Shown: positions 35,932-45,216 of the stretch, piece by piece | Layout: each line of letters opens with the position of its first letter | How positions within the stretch are numbered: position 1 is the stretch's first letter | Origin: Rhizobium freirei PRF 81 | Lineage (GTDB): Bacteria > Pseudomonadota > Alphaproteobacteria > Rhizobiales > Rhizobiaceae | Length of the DNA stretch: 60,603 bases | Direction: 5' to 3' | Assembly (NCBI RefSeq): GCF_000359745.1 | Contig: NZ_AQHN01000028.1 | Span: 1 to 60,603 of the forward strand | Translations under genes and position numbers: made by a program | The notes under the pieces: model-generated | What the model saw: only the letters and a program-made list of their open reading frames with translations | Told to the model about the DNA's origin: nothing | Databases searched by the model: none

Positions 35932-37641
35932 ATGAACACCTCTTCTCGCAATGATCCAGGGATCGCTGTCGTCTCAGGAACGGCCGCTGGCGCTGTTGTT
36001 GTCATGAAGGAACCCTTGAGCTTTTGGGGAGGCGTAGACCCAAGAACGGGGGCAGTTATCGACGTCCATCATTCTTCGCACGGCACCGCTATCGGCGGAG
36101 CGGTTCTGCTAATGCCGGGCAGCCGCGGATCGTGCTCGGGCTCGGGCGTCCTCTTGGATCTCGCACTTTCTGGTAAGGGGCCAGCCGCCTTGGTCTTCCC
36201 TGGCCCTGAAGATACTTTGACACTGGGAGCAATCGTAGCCCAGGAGTTATTCGGCTGTAACATGCCGGTTATTCGACTTTCGCGAGCGACCTTCGAATTG
36301 TTGGCGTCCGCGAAAGAGGCTGCGATCACAGCGAATAGCATAACGGCAGACGGTGGTCGTATTCAGATTCCGCTGATCGAGCTGTCGCACGAGGAATTGA
36401 TCCTCACGACGAATGACCTCCGATTGCTGGGTGACGAGGAGGGGGTTGCCGCAAAAATCGCCATGCGCATCATCTGCAGCATGGCCAATCAGCAAGGTGC
36501 GAAGGCGCTTGTGGACGTAACGCGCGCCCATATCGATGGCTGCATCTATGCCGGGAGGGCAAATCTTCTTTTCGCGAAGAGAATGGAGGAACTCGGCGCA
36601 TCTGTTCGTGTGCCAACAACGATGAACGCGATTTCCGTCGATTACGACAACTGGCGCCGGCAAGGCGTGCCGCCCGGCTTCGGCGAGGCTGCGGAGGAGC
36701 TCGCGAGAACATATGTTCAGATGGGTTGCCGGACTTCATTTACATGCGCTCCCTATTCACTTCCAGAGCCGCCCAAATTTGGTGAAATGATTGGATGGTC
36801 GGAATCGAACGCCGTCATTTTCGCGAACTCCATACTCGGCGCGCGCACGGCAAAGCATCCAGATTTTCTGGATTTCTGCATTGCGGTTACGGGGCGCGCA
36901 CCCTTCGCTGGGGCCTTTCTTGATGAAGGTCGGGTTGCGCACAGGGTAGTCGCCGTGAAACTTCCGGATAATTCGGACGCGTCTTTATGGCCGCTGATCG
37001 GATACCTTGCCGGTCTGGCCTCGCCCGATCGCGTACCGTTGATCCGGGGCTTGGCAAAGACGCGGCCAACCTTGGATGATCTTAAAGCGCTGTGCGCCGC
37101 ATTCGGAACCACGTCCGCGGCGGCTCTTCTTCATATCGAAGGCATCACCCCGGAGGCCGGGAGCGTGGACCCATTTGCGGACGAAGTCCTAATCACACGC
37201 GAGAGCCTAGAAGAGGGTTGGCGGATGTTGAACGACGGACCGGCAGGCATTGATCTCGTTGCCATTGGCAGCCCTCACGCGTCGCTTCAAGAGTGCAGGG
37301 TGGTTGCCGATCTCCTGGGTGAGCACAGAGTAGCCAAAGACGTATCAGTCATCATTACCGCTGGACGTGACGTAATTGCCAATGCAGAGGCGGACGGAAT
37401 CCTGGACAAACTGCGAGCGAGCGGAGTGAATGTTCTTGGCGATCTATGCTGGTGCACAATCTCCCGTCCGGTGTTTCCTGAACATGCAAAGGTGGTTCTT
37501 ACAAACTCGGGCAAATATGCGCATTATGGGCCGGGCCTCTCGGGCTGTTCTGTGCGGTTGGGAACTCTTGTGGATTGCGTCGAGGCGGCTTTGACAGGCT
37601 CGGTTGTGGCTCGCCTGCCGACGTGGCTTATGACGGCATAA
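35932..37641 (+). CDS. AcnX-family dehydratase (cis-3-hydroxy-L-proline dehydratase type), fused
   Basis: A 569-residue aconitase-X protein (formerly DUF521 plus DUF126) with the swivel domain fused at the N-terminus. The small domain (about residues 5-130) carries HGTAIGGAVLLMPGSRGSC and SGSGVLLD, a glycine-serine loop typical of AcnX. The large domain (about 145-565) has Cys residues fit for an iron-sulfur cluster, notably GCRTSFTCAPYSLPEPP and LGDLCWCTISRPVFP. Characterised bacterial relatives dehydrate cis-3-hydroxy-L-proline to delta1-pyrroline-2-carboxylate. Start 35932 or the upstream ATG at 35917; neither has an ideal ribosome binding site. The nearby reductase supports a hydroxyproline pathway. 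Confidence 0.85.
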   Translation: MNTSSRNDPGIAVVSGTAAGAVVVMKEPLSFWGGVDPRTGAVIDVHHSSHGTAIGGAVLLMPGSRGSCSGSGVLLDLALSGKGPAALVFPGPEDTLTLGAIVAQELFGCNMPVIRLSRATFELLASAKEAAITANSITADGGRIQIPLIELSHEELILTTNDLRLLGDEEGVAAKIAMRIICSMANQQGAKALVDVTRAHIDGCIYAGRANLLFAKRMEELGASVRVPTTMNAISVDYDNWRRQGVPPGFGEAAEELARTYVQMGCRTSFTCAPYSLPEPPKFGEMIGWSESNAVIFANSILGARTAKHPDFLDFCIAVTGRAPFAGAFLDEGRVAHRVVAVKLPDNSDASLWPLIGYLAGLASPDRVPLIRGLAKTRPTLDDLKALCAAFGTTSAAALLHIEGITPEAGSVDPFADEVLITRESLEEGWRMLNDGPAGIDLVAIGSPHASLQECRVVADLLGEHRVAKDVSVIITAGRDVIANAEADGILDKLRASGVNVLGDLCWCTISRPVFPEHAKVVLTNSGKYAHYGPGLSGCSVRLGTLVDCVEAALTGSVVARLPTWLMTA

Positions 37642-38136
37642 TGAGACGAGCAACCCAATTCACCCCGGCTCCCTGTTTCTGCCTGACGACAAAGCTCGCC
37701 GTGCGCCGCCCGAGAAATCGGGTATGCCAGCATTGTCCGCCCCTTTGAGCGAGAGGAAATGGCTCGGGGCGGCTCGATCAAAATCCGGAACCCGCGGTAA
37801 GCCTTGTCGAAAATGCGACCTGATGTCCAACTGTGGGCCGACGCCGTGCCCAGCTAGCGGGCCACGACGGTGCCGGCCGGAATTGGATCCGCTCTGCCAA
37901 CTCGATCTAAAGCTGCGAGACGAATGACGTTGACGTCTACCTGCGAGATCGCGGAACCAGCTTTGCAAATAGGTTTCTCGCTTAAGACGCGACACCCTCT
38001 TGGCGTTGGCGGGCCACCACGCGACGGATTAGCGCCTCAAGACGAGCGGATCTCGGACTCCCGATCATTTCCACGCTTAAGACATGAAGCTTGGAATTAA
38101 ACAATCATTGGGGCGAAAACCCGAATACGCTGCCGA
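37642..38136. other. 495-bp gap, no gene recognised
   Basis: It lies between the convergent AcnX and SnoaL-like genes. Several short frames exist, but none has a ribosome binding site or family motif. Minus-strand peptides such as RADPIPAGTVVAR and RGFRILIEPPRA look coding-like and may be traces of a decayed gene that I cannot name. No terminator hairpin was found. Confidence 0.4.
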
Positions 38137-38502
38137 TCACTCACGCACGTACTCGTTCCCACGTGCCAAATAAGTCTGCCGCCTGGTCACCAGTCCGCTT
38201 GTGTTGAATGTCCATATGTCAACGAAACCAACGTCGCGGCGATCACCCTGGTGACCAACTCCATGAAATCGGCCGACTGCCGTAACGACATTGCCTAGCG
38301 TCCCCATGATGACTCGCTCGATTTGATGCCGGCCCCGGATCTTTCGCTGTTCACCGAAGAAGAGCGCAATGGCATTGCGGCCGATGTACGTGGCGTCGGC
38401 GCGAGAGTATGCCGCCCTCGCATCAAAAAGTCTTGTGACCCAGTCTATATCGCATGCATCGATGCGGCGATAATATTCTCGAACGAGCGCAACACAATTC
38501 AT
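38137..38502 (-). CDS. SnoaL-like/NTF2-fold protein
   Basis: A 121-residue small alpha-beta barrel. The plan is typical of SnoaL-like proteins: an N-terminal helix with VREYYRRIDACDIDWVTRLF, then DARAAYSRADATYIGRNAI, and C-terminal strands ending DIWTFNTSGLVTRRQTYLA. Such proteins act as small cyclases, isomerases or carriers, so function is open. The ATG overlaps the stop of the dehydrogenase gene (ATGA), so it is translated together with that enzyme and may act on the same substrate. Confidence 0.8.
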   Translation of the reverse strand: MNCVALVREYYRRIDACDIDWVTRLFDARAAYSRADATYIGRNAIALFFGEQRKIRGRHQIERVIMGTLGNVVTAVGRFHGVGHQGDRRDVGFVDIWTFNTSGLVTRRQTYLARGNEYVRE

Positions 38503-39539
38503 CGTCCAGCTCCAAGAGCACTAAATCTCTCTTCAGCGATCCGATCGGCAACCTCCCCGTTGGGAAGCCGCAAAGTTTTTGCCCTTTCCATGATTTCCAT
38601 GAAGGTCTCTGCCAGGCGATCTATGTGTTTTCCGAGCGCGTCCTGGTCCCAGTTTGAAAGCTGATAGTGCAGATTGATGATCCCTCCGGCATTCGCGAGA
38701 TAGTCTGGGCAATAGAGAATTCCATAGTGTTTCAAGGCAAGGTCGTCGGCGCTCGTCTCCAACTGATTGTTTGCTCCACCAACGACGGTTCTGGCCCTGA
38801 TTTCGGGAATGGTGCGAGAATTAAGTCCACCCCCGAGCGCATTAGGTGAGAAAATGTCGGCTTCAACTCGGTGGATTTCACCGGGCTCAGCAATTTCGCA
38901 ATGATACTCGGCCGCCACTTGCTCAGCACTCGTGCGATTGATATCGCTCAGGATAATTCGTGCGCCGGCTTCATGGAGCCGCCGGACGAGCCGTCGTCCT
39001 ACGCTTCCGACTCCTTGGACAGCGACGGTAACACCCGAAAGCTTATCGGTACCAAGGCCGTGTGCTGCCGCAGCTTTCAGGCAGGCGAAAACGCCATCAG
39101 CGGTGGACTCCGAAGCATCGAACGCTTCCTCCGATATTCCAGCGGCAAACGAGGTGGCAGTGGCGATAGTCCGAACGTCATCCAGTGTTGTGCCCGAGTC
39201 GAACGAGGTAATGTAAAGGCCGGCTAGGCTCTCGACGAATTCCCCCATTGCCTGAAGCAGAGCCGGGCTCTTTTCGCGCTCCGGATCGGCGATTATAACC
39301 GCTTTCCCTCCTCCGTATGGGATGTCTGCTATCGCCGTTTTATAGCTCATCCCGCGTGAAAGCCGCAAAACATCCCGAAGCGCATCCTCACTGCTACCGT
39401 AAGGATAGATCCGGCAGCCGCCAATCGCGGGGCCGCGATTGTCATTATGTACGGCGATTATGGCATTCAACTTGGAAGCTCGATCATAGCGAGCAGTCAC
39501 GAGCTTGTGCTGATCGAACGCGGGATGACTGATAAACAT
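38499..39539 (-). CDS. Glu/Leu/Phe/Val dehydrogenase family enzyme (leucine dehydrogenase-like)
   Basis: A 346-residue NAD-dependent amino acid dehydrogenase, the length of leucine/phenylalanine dehydrogenases. The substrate domain has GPAIGGCRIYPYGSSEDAL, MSYKTAIADIPYGGGKAVI with Lys67 and the catalytic Lys79, then DSGTTLDDV. The Rossmann motif is GVGSVG (176-181), and PDYLANAGGIINL follows. It interconverts an aliphatic amino acid and its 2-oxo acid with ammonia. GGAAG lies about 8 bases upstream of the start. It could release ammonia from the amino acid imported by the adjacent ABC system (inference). Confidence 0.88.
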   Translation of the reverse strand: MFISHPAFDQHKLVTARYDRASKLNAIIAVHNDNRGPAIGGCRIYPYGSSEDALRDVLRLSRGMSYKTAIADIPYGGGKAVIIADPEREKSPALLQAMGEFVESLAGLYITSFDSGTTLDDVRTIATATSFAAGISEEAFDASESTADGVFACLKAAAAHGLGTDKLSGVTVAVQGVGSVGRRLVRRLHEAGARIILSDINRTSAEQVAAEYHCEIAEPGEIHRVEADIFSPNALGGGLNSRTIPEIRARTVVGGANNQLETSADDLALKHYGILYCPDYLANAGGIINLHYQLSNWDQDALGKHIDRLAETFMEIMERAKTLRLPNGEVADRIAEERFSALGAGR

Positions 39540-39655
39540 GAGGTTCTTCCTAACTTGTTGCGTCGCCCTGAAAAGCCTGCAGGAGTGAGGGCTACGTCGT
39601 GTCCTGCAGCGTCGATTGTGAGACATTTGCAGGAAGCCTGGGTCGGATCGGTCCG

Positions 39656-40387
39656 CTAGTGCTTCATTGCACTCAGGAACTGCTTAAGTTCGGGCGTCTG
39701 CGGGGTCTCAAAGATCTCGCTTGAGGTACCGATCTCGTGAACGATACCGTTGCGCATATAGACGACGCGATCGCATATCCGTCTTGCGAATTCCATTTCG
39801 TGCGTGACCATCATAAGGGTCATGCCTTCCGATGCCAGCGACCGAACAACCGCCAGAACCTCACCCACGAGCTCAGGATCGAGCGCCGAGGTGATTTCAT
39901 CACAAAGGAGCGCTTTCGGTGACATGGCGAGCGCACGAGCAATCGCAACACGTTGTTGCTGCCCACCTGAAAGTTGATGCGGATATTTATCGAGTTTCTC
40001 CAAGAGGCCGACGCGCGCGAGATTTCGCTTTGCGATCTCGTGCGCTTCCATCTTTGGGCGGCCAAGCACAACTATCTGAGCAAGAGCAACATTTTCCCCG
40101 GCGGTCAGGTGGGGAAAGAGATTGAACTGCTGGAAGATCATCCCCACTTCCAGACGCAACGCGCGCAGCTGTTTGGGTTCTCGTGACAACTCGACGCCAG
40201 AGACCTTGATCGAGCCGGCATTGATGGTCTCAAGGCCGTTGATGCATCGCAGCAAAGTCGTTTTTCCTGAACCACTTTGGCCAATGATCGAAATGACCTC
40301 TCCCTTGTCGACATCCAGATCCACACCGCGGATGACCTTGAAGTCTCCGAAGCTCTTTTCGATGTTACGAAGTTCTATTAGCGACAT
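39656..40387 (-). CDS. amino acid ABC transporter ATP-binding protein
   Basis: A 243-residue ATPase of the polar amino acid subfamily. It has Walker A GQSGSGKTT, signature LSGGQQQR, and Walker B ALLCDEITSALD, where the usual Pro after DE is Ile (DEIT instead of DEPT). The switch His lies in MMVTHEMEF. Its gene overlaps the adjacent permease gene by 23 bases. A longer frame upstream runs within the permease gene. Confidence 0.9.
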   Translation of the reverse strand: MSLIELRNIEKSFGDFKVIRGVDLDVDKGEVISIIGQSGSGKTTLLRCINGLETINAGSIKVSGVELSREPKQLRALRLEVGMIFQQFNLFPHLTAGENVALAQIVVLGRPKMEAHEIAKRNLARVGLLEKLDKYPHQLSGGQQQRVAIARALAMSPKALLCDEITSALDPELVGEVLAVVRSLASEGMTLMMVTHEMEFARRICDRVVYMRNGIVHEIGTSSEIFETPQTPELKQFLSAMKH

Positions 40388-41024
40388 TGAGCTTCCTCGA
40401 CAGGTGTGCTGCCGAAAGCGAAAGCGGCCAACACAATAAGAAGTAGATGATTGCAACCAGCCCGTAGGTGAGAAGCGGCTTGTAGGTGGCGTTCGCCACG
40501 AAGGATGCGGTGCGCGTGAGATCTATAAATCCGATGATCGAAGTCAGTGCGGTGGCTTTGATCACCTGAACCGAAAAACCCACCGTCGCAGGAATGGCAA
40601 TGCGTATAGCCTGTGGGAAAATGACGTGGCGCAATTGTTGCAACCATCCCATTCCCAGGCTGGCCGAAGCTTCCCATTGACCGCGGGCAACAGCTTCAAC
40701 GCAGCCACGCCAGATGTCGCCAAGGAAGGCGCCTGTCCAAATGATAAGCGTCAGCGTGGCTGCGACCCAGGCACTTACGTTGAAACCTAAGGCGGCAACT
40801 CCGAAGAACATCAGAAATAGCTGGATGATCAAAGGAGTGCCTTGCACACAGACAATCACGCTGGCAACCATGTAATTTAGGAGCGTTGCCGCTGCCAGTC
40901 GCAGAACGAGGAGCAGCCCGCCAAGGATGCCACCGCCAATGAGGGCGATTGCGGATAGAACAATCGTCCACCGCGTTGCAATGATCAGCGTCCATAGGAT
41001 TTCGAAGAAGGAGAACGCAATCAT
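40365..41024 (-). CDS. amino acid ABC transporter permease
   Basis: A 219-residue HisM/GlnP-type permease with about five hydrophobic helices and the ATPase-contact loop EASASLGMGWLQQLRHVIFP. The stop falls inside the ATPase gene; the ATG overlaps the stop of the other permease gene (ATGA). It forms a heterodimer with the product of 41021-41686. Confidence 0.9.
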   Translation of the reverse strand: MIAFSFFEILWTLIIATRWTIVLSAIALIGGGILGGLLLVLRLAAATLLNYMVASVIVCVQGTPLIIQLFLMFFGVAALGFNVSAWVAATLTLIIWTGAFLGDIWRGCVEAVARGQWEASASLGMGWLQQLRHVIFPQAIRIAIPATVGFSVQVIKATALTSIIGFIDLTRTASFVANATYKPLLTYGLVAIIYFLLCWPLSLSAAHLSRKLNVANRTS

Positions 41025-41686
41025 TTTACCGCCCCCGCGCGGAGCACGTAGTGTCCAGCGATCAATAATAAGCGCCGCAAGATGAAGGCCATCACGAGAT
41101 ATGTTCCAGCCATGAAGATGTAGGTTTCAAAGGCTCGAAAGTTTCGCGACTGGATAAAGCTGGCGACAAATGTCAACTCCTGCACGGCGATCTGCGAGAC
41201 CACGGATGTTTGGAACATGTCGAGCACAAACTGCGCGACCAATGCGGGCCAGACGCGTTGAACGGACGGGAACAGGATAACGTGGCGAAATGTTTGAAGC
41301 CTGCTCAGAGCGAGGCTTGATGCAGCCTCAAATTGGCCCTTCGGGGTCGCTTCTATTCCACCACGAAGGATCTCGCCCATATAAGCACCCGTATTTACGA
41401 TGAGCGCGATGATTCCGGAGATTTCGGCCGACAGTCTGAGCCCCAAGGCTGGCAAGCCGAAGAAAATGAACAGAAGCTGCACAAGAAATGGAGTATTCCG
41501 GATCACTTCTACATATGCGACGACGATTGTGCGCAGCGCGTCGCCGCCATACAGCCGTGCCCACGCGGTCATAACGCCCAACAGAAAGCCGATACCTCCG
41601 CCAATGGCGGTCAAGCGTATCGTGACAAGGATGCCGCTTACGATCGCGTCCTCGTACTGTGATATCCAAGAGAAATCTAATTGCAT
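41021..41686 (-). CDS. amino acid ABC transporter permease
   Basis: A 221-residue HisQ/GlnP-type permease. The N-terminal IVSGILVTIRLTAIGG and the contact loop EAASSLALSRLQTFRHVILF are family marks. I take ATG 41686, since MQLDFSWI is the usual start of this family; an upstream ATG would read through the hairpin. It lies 41 bases after the binding-protein gene. Confidence 0.88.
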   Translation of the reverse strand: MQLDFSWISQYEDAIVSGILVTIRLTAIGGGIGFLLGVMTAWARLYGGDALRTIVVAYVEVIRNTPFLVQLLFIFFGLPALGLRLSAEISGIIALIVNTGAYMGEILRGGIEATPKGQFEAASSLALSRLQTFRHVILFPSVQRVWPALVAQFVLDMFQTSVVSQIAVQELTFVASFIQSRNFRAFETYIFMAGTYLVMAFILRRLLLIAGHYVLRAGAVK

Positions 41687-41693
41687 GAACTGC

Positions 41694-41719
41694 GTGCCGC
41701 ACCTCGGAGGGTGCGGCAC
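41694..41719 (-). promoter_or_regulatory. intercistronic hairpin after the amino acid binding-protein gene
   Basis: A perfect 10-base stem, GTGCCGCACC (41694-41703) and its complement (41710-41719), with a 6-base loop, exactly between the binding-protein stop and the permease start. No U-tract follows on the minus strand. Same placement as in the other three transporter operons of this window. Confidence 0.72.
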
Positions 41720-41727
41720 CTCCCCGG

Positions 41728-42516
41728 TTAGTTGGCGATATCGACCGCAGACGCGTCCCCAAGATACTTCTTGGCGATCTCCGCAAGCGTGCCGTCTTTC
41801 GCAAGTGCCGCAATGGTCTGGTTGATGACGTTTTTCATTTCATCATCGCCTTTCGGTACGCCGACATAGGCCGGCTCGGTGGCCATCTTGATTTTCACGA
41901 ATAGCTTGCGTGGCGACTTCTCGTTGAATGCGTGGGCCGTCGCGGTGCCGGTGGCGACCAAGTCAACCTGGCCGGTCGCATAGGCCGAAAGCGTGGAAGC
42001 CGTGTCTTCGAAGCGCTGAATGTCCGCACCAGCCGGTGCGATCTTCGACACCTCCAGATCTTCCGTGCCTCCGCGGCTTGCCCCGATCGAATGGCCTACC
42101 AGGTCGGTCGGCCTTGAAATGGCAGCGCTTTCTTCGCCAAAAACGCTGTTGTATTCGCCGATATATGGGTTGGAGTAGGTGACGATCTTTTCACGTTCAG
42201 CAGTCTTGCCGAGACAGGCAATAATGATGTCTACCTTACCGGTCTGCATGAACGGAATGCGATTTGCGCCGGTTACGGGCACCAGTTCCAGGCCGACGCG
42301 GAGATGTTTGGCTATTTGGGTCGCGACGTCGATATCTATCCCGGTGGGCTTCATATCCGGGCCCATGGAGCCGTAGGGCGGATAATCTTGCAAGACAGCC
42401 ACAACGAGCTTTTGCCTGGCCTTGATATTCTCGAGTGTGCCAGCCAAGGCAAGACTTCCAGTCAGAGCCAACGCTGCAGTTCCAAGTCCCAGTGTCAGAA
42501 AAACACGCCTCAACAT
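41728..42516 (-). CDS. amino acid ABC transporter substrate-binding protein
   Basis: A 262-residue periplasmic protein of the polar amino acid type (family 3). The signal peptide is MLRRVFLTLGLGTAALALTG with likely cleavage after SLALA. The mature chain shows VAVLQDYPPYGSMGPD, PTGIDIDVATQIAKHL, MQTGKVDIIIACLGKTAERE and the C-terminal ALAKDGTLAEIAKKYLGD. GGGAGGT lies 7 bases before the ATG. It is the first gene of a leftward operon that may continue into the dehydrogenase genes. Ligand unknown; the gene neighbours suggest a proline-like or modified amino acid (inference). Confidence 0.9.
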   Translation of the reverse strand: MLRRVFLTLGLGTAALALTGSLALAGTLENIKARQKLVVAVLQDYPPYGSMGPDMKPTGIDIDVATQIAKHLRVGLELVPVTGANRIPFMQTGKVDIIIACLGKTAEREKIVTYSNPYIGEYNSVFGEESAAISRPTDLVGHSIGASRGGTEDLEVSKIAPAGADIQRFEDTASTLSAYATGQVDLVATGTATAHAFNEKSPRKLFVKIKMATEPAYVGVPKGDDEMKNVINQTIAALAKDGTLAEIAKKYLGDASAVDIAN

Positions 42517-43048
42517 AGAAGCGACCTCCCGTAGTTCGAGTTCCCTCAGGTTTAAATTTGGTTTTACCTGCGACTTCACTTGATAACAGCGGGACACGGA
42601 GGGCAAATAAAAAACCAAGGGCACATCATGCGTTTTTGATATAGCCTTTATGTAGCTGTATGGCCGATGGATGTGATGTTATGGCCCGCCGAACCAAGAT
42701 AAGCTCATGGTAGCGCCCGCGCCTTCGCTTCCAGATCGGACCATGCGAACGCCCGGAAGCACTCATGACATGGATTGGAGATGCGCCTTGGAGGCGATGA
42801 CCGTCAGCCAGCACGTGCATTTGTTCGGTAAGGTATATCAAATCTGCATCATATCTGCTCGGCATTGAATTGGATTTTGTCCAGCCCATTTCATAAAAAT
42901 AGCCGCTCAGACAACTCGAAGTCTTCGATATTCACTTCGTGAGCGTGGGGCTGAACTTTGCATTGGTGTGAACGTAGCGGTTTCGTACACTCCATTGCCA
43001 ACGTCTCGCGGATCATCGAAAGCATACCAACCGAGCAGGCAGACTGAA
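42517..43048. other. 532-bp divergent intergenic region
   Basis: It lies between the leftward binding-protein gene and the rightward M20 gene and must hold both promoters. It is AT-richer near 42555-42650. I see no strong palindrome. An 87-codon minus-strand frame at 42626-42889 has no family signal or good start and is not called. Confidence 0.4.
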
Positions 43049-44293
43049 ATGAAGACGCGAGAAGTGGATAAGATAAGCGGGAAGTCTCTTCGTTCCCTGG
43101 CCGGGTATGGCGGGCACTTGTTTGAAGCGCAGTCGGTGATCTCACGAGCAGTCAGTGTTCGGAAATGGCTGCACGCGCACCCCGAACTTGGCGGAAAAGA
43201 GGAATGTACCGCCGTTCTTATCGCACATCTGCTGCGACAATGGGGCTACAAGGTGCATGAGAACGTAGGGGGATGGGGTGTCGTCGGCGTCCTTGATCAC
43301 GCTTCGGACCGGCCAATGCTGGGATTTCGGGCGGATATCGACGCGCTTCCGATCGATGAAACATCCGGGTGCACTCACAGATCGCGAATGCCAGGCATTA
43401 TGCACGCTTGCGGCCATGACGGGCACACGGCAATACTTCTTGGCTTTGCGGAGCTTGCCTCTCTAAATCGGCCGCGCTGCAATCTGGTCGTTGTCTTCCA
43501 GCCCGCCGAAGAAAGCGGAACCGGCGCTCGCGATATGCTGGCGGACCAGGCTCTTGGGGATCTGCTTCTTGATGGCATGTATGGCCTGCATAACATGCCG
43601 GGAATGCCCGTTGGATCAGTTTTTGCGCCAGATGGGGCGTTAATGGCCTCGTCTGACCGCTTCAAGCTGGAGATAACTGGATCGCCGTCACACCCGGCGC
43701 TGCCGCACCAGGGAAGCGATGTGGTCCTGTCCGCCTGTTCTATCGCAGATCTATTGCACCAAACCTTCCTAAGGCGGCGCCTCACATCGCAACAAGCTGT
43801 CATCAGCGTAACCGACTTCATTGCGGCGGGCGGCAACGTGACAATTCCATCGCGGGCCGAGCTTCGGGGTACCGCGCGCTGCATGAACAACGCGGCGAGG
43901 GCAGAAGCCTGGGATTGGATCATGAAGAAATCGAAGCAAATTGCAGCAGTTCACGGCACAGAAGTGACCGCCGAGATCGTTGCAGGGTGCCCTGCGACGC
44001 GTAACGATCGGATGTGCGCGGCAATTGCCAGGCAGGCGGCTTCCGAACTATCTGGCATTGTCGATTTAGTGACTGATCTTCAGCCCTCAATGGGTGCAGA
44101 CGACTTCGCATATTTTGCCGCGCATTGGCCCTCAGCTTATTTTTGGCTCGGAGCGGGCGAGAATTCTCCGCAGCTGCACGCACCACACTTCGATTTCAAC
44201 GATGATCTCGTTCCACTCGGTGTGGCGATGTTCGAGAGGATCGCCAACCTTTTCACAAAATCCGGCACCCACCCAAATTCGAAAGGAAACTAA
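43049..44293 (+). CDS. M20 family amidohydrolase (hippurate/N-acyl amino acid hydrolase type)
   Basis: A 414-residue zinc or manganese amidohydrolase of the M20D group. Metal ligands are visible in HACGHDGHTA (Cys121, His123), PAEESGTGAR (Glu154, Glu155) and near the C-terminus in MGADDFAYF. A dimerisation lid lies between them. Relatives cleave N-acyl amino acids, hippurate or indole-acetyl amino acids. ATG 43049 is chosen over an upstream GTG because it begins the family-like part. It shares an operon with proC, so the released amino acid may enter proline-type metabolism (inference). Confidence 0.87.
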   Translation: MKTREVDKISGKSLRSLAGYGGHLFEAQSVISRAVSVRKWLHAHPELGGKEECTAVLIAHLLRQWGYKVHENVGGWGVVGVLDHASDRPMLGFRADIDALPIDETSGCTHRSRMPGIMHACGHDGHTAILLGFAELASLNRPRCNLVVVFQPAEESGTGARDMLADQALGDLLLDGMYGLHNMPGMPVGSVFAPDGALMASSDRFKLEITGSPSHPALPHQGSDVVLSACSIADLLHQTFLRRRLTSQQAVISVTDFIAAGGNVTIPSRAELRGTARCMNNAARAEAWDWIMKKSKQIAAVHGTEVTAEIVAGCPATRNDRMCAAIARQAASELSGIVDLVTDLQPSMGADDFAYFAAHWPSAYFWLGAGENSPQLHAPHFDFNDDLVPLGVAMFERIANLFTKSGTHPNSKGN

Positions 44294-44294
44294 T

Positions 44295-45113
44295 ATGACC
44301 CTGGCATCCTCGCGACTGCTCTTCGTTGGCTGTGGCAATATGGGAGCAGCAATCATCAATGGAATTATTGCGCAGCATCCCAAGGCGGAGATTGTCGGCG
44401 TGGATCCGACGGTGGATCGCGCCCGTTCACTTCTCAAGCGTCCCGATCGGGTCATGCTGTGTCAAAGTTTGGATGACGTGAAGGCAGAGCGGTTTGACAT
44501 CGTGGTTCTGGCAATCAAACCGCAAATGTTTGCCCAGGCAGCTGATGAGATTGTGCCACTCACGAGGCACGCCCTAACGATTTCCATTATGGCTGGTCTG
44601 AAGACCACGGCGCTCCGGCAGAAATTCGAGAGCGATCGTGTCGTGCGAACGATGCCAAACCTTGCTGCCGAAATCGGTGACGCAATGACGGTTTGTTTTG
44701 CGGAACCGCATTTCATTTCCGAGGAAGACCGAGTGCTGGCCACCGAACTCTTGGAGTGCATTGGAAACGTGGAGTGGCTGTCTAGAGAGGCTGATGTTGA
44801 TAAAGCAACAGCCATATCCGGCAGCGGCCCTGGCTACGTCTTCGCGATCGCGGAAAATCTCATCGACGCGGCGGTTGAAGAAGGACTGGAACCAGAAGTC
44901 GCCGACAGGCTTGTCCGACAAATGCTCTTGGGCTCGGCGAAGCTTTTTGCAGCGACCCGCAGATCTGCCACTGAACTGAAGGTGGCGGTTGCCAGTCCGA
45001 AAGGGACAACGCAAGCCGGCCTCTCCGTGCTTGAGAATGAGAACGCTCTCGCAAGATTGATTTCGCAAACCGTCAAAGCTGCGCACATGCGAGCGCGTGA
45101 GCTTGGCAACTGA
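44295..45113 (+). CDS. proC: pyrroline-5-carboxylate reductase
   Basis: A 272-residue NADP-dependent enzyme. The Rossmann motif is FVGCGNMGAAI (residues 10-20) and the family signature region near the C-terminus is AVASPKGTTQAGLSVLENE. The segment DKATAISGSGPGYVFAIAEN is also typical. It reduces delta1-pyrroline-5-carboxylate to proline, or a related cyclic imine. It starts 1 base after the M20 stop, with GAAAGGAAA as ribosome binding site, and is closed by a strong terminator. A housekeeping proC is probably elsewhere, so this copy likely serves the catabolic cluster. Confidence 0.9.
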   Translation: MTLASSRLLFVGCGNMGAAIINGIIAQHPKAEIVGVDPTVDRARSLLKRPDRVMLCQSLDDVKAERFDIVVLAIKPQMFAQAADEIVPLTRHALTISIMAGLKTTALRQKFESDRVVRTMPNLAAEIGDAMTVCFAEPHFISEEDRVLATELLECIGNVEWLSREADVDKATAISGSGPGYVFAIAENLIDAAVEEGLEPEVADRLVRQMLLGSAKLFAATRRSATELKVAVASPKGTTQAGLSVLENENALARLISQTVKAAHMRARELGN

Positions 45114-45178
45114 CTTCAGGCCTGCGCGTTAACGTTGAAAGCCGCCATGCGAGCAATAGGCCTCCCGATCTACTCGAA

Positions 45179-45216
45179 AAAGAGCGCTCTGTGGTCTGAC
45201 GATCAGAGCGCTCTTT
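45179..45216 (+). terminator. strong bidirectional terminator after proC
   Basis: A perfect 13-base stem (45179-45191 and 45204-45216), GC-rich inside with AAA and TTT at the ends, and a 12-base loop. It lies 65 bases beyond the proC stop and should end transcription of the M20-proC unit. Confidence 0.8.

Noticed and set aside
42626..42889. A possible 87-residue protein between the binding-protein and M20 genes
   Set aside because: No start signal, no recognised family; a divergent promoter region is a better explanation.
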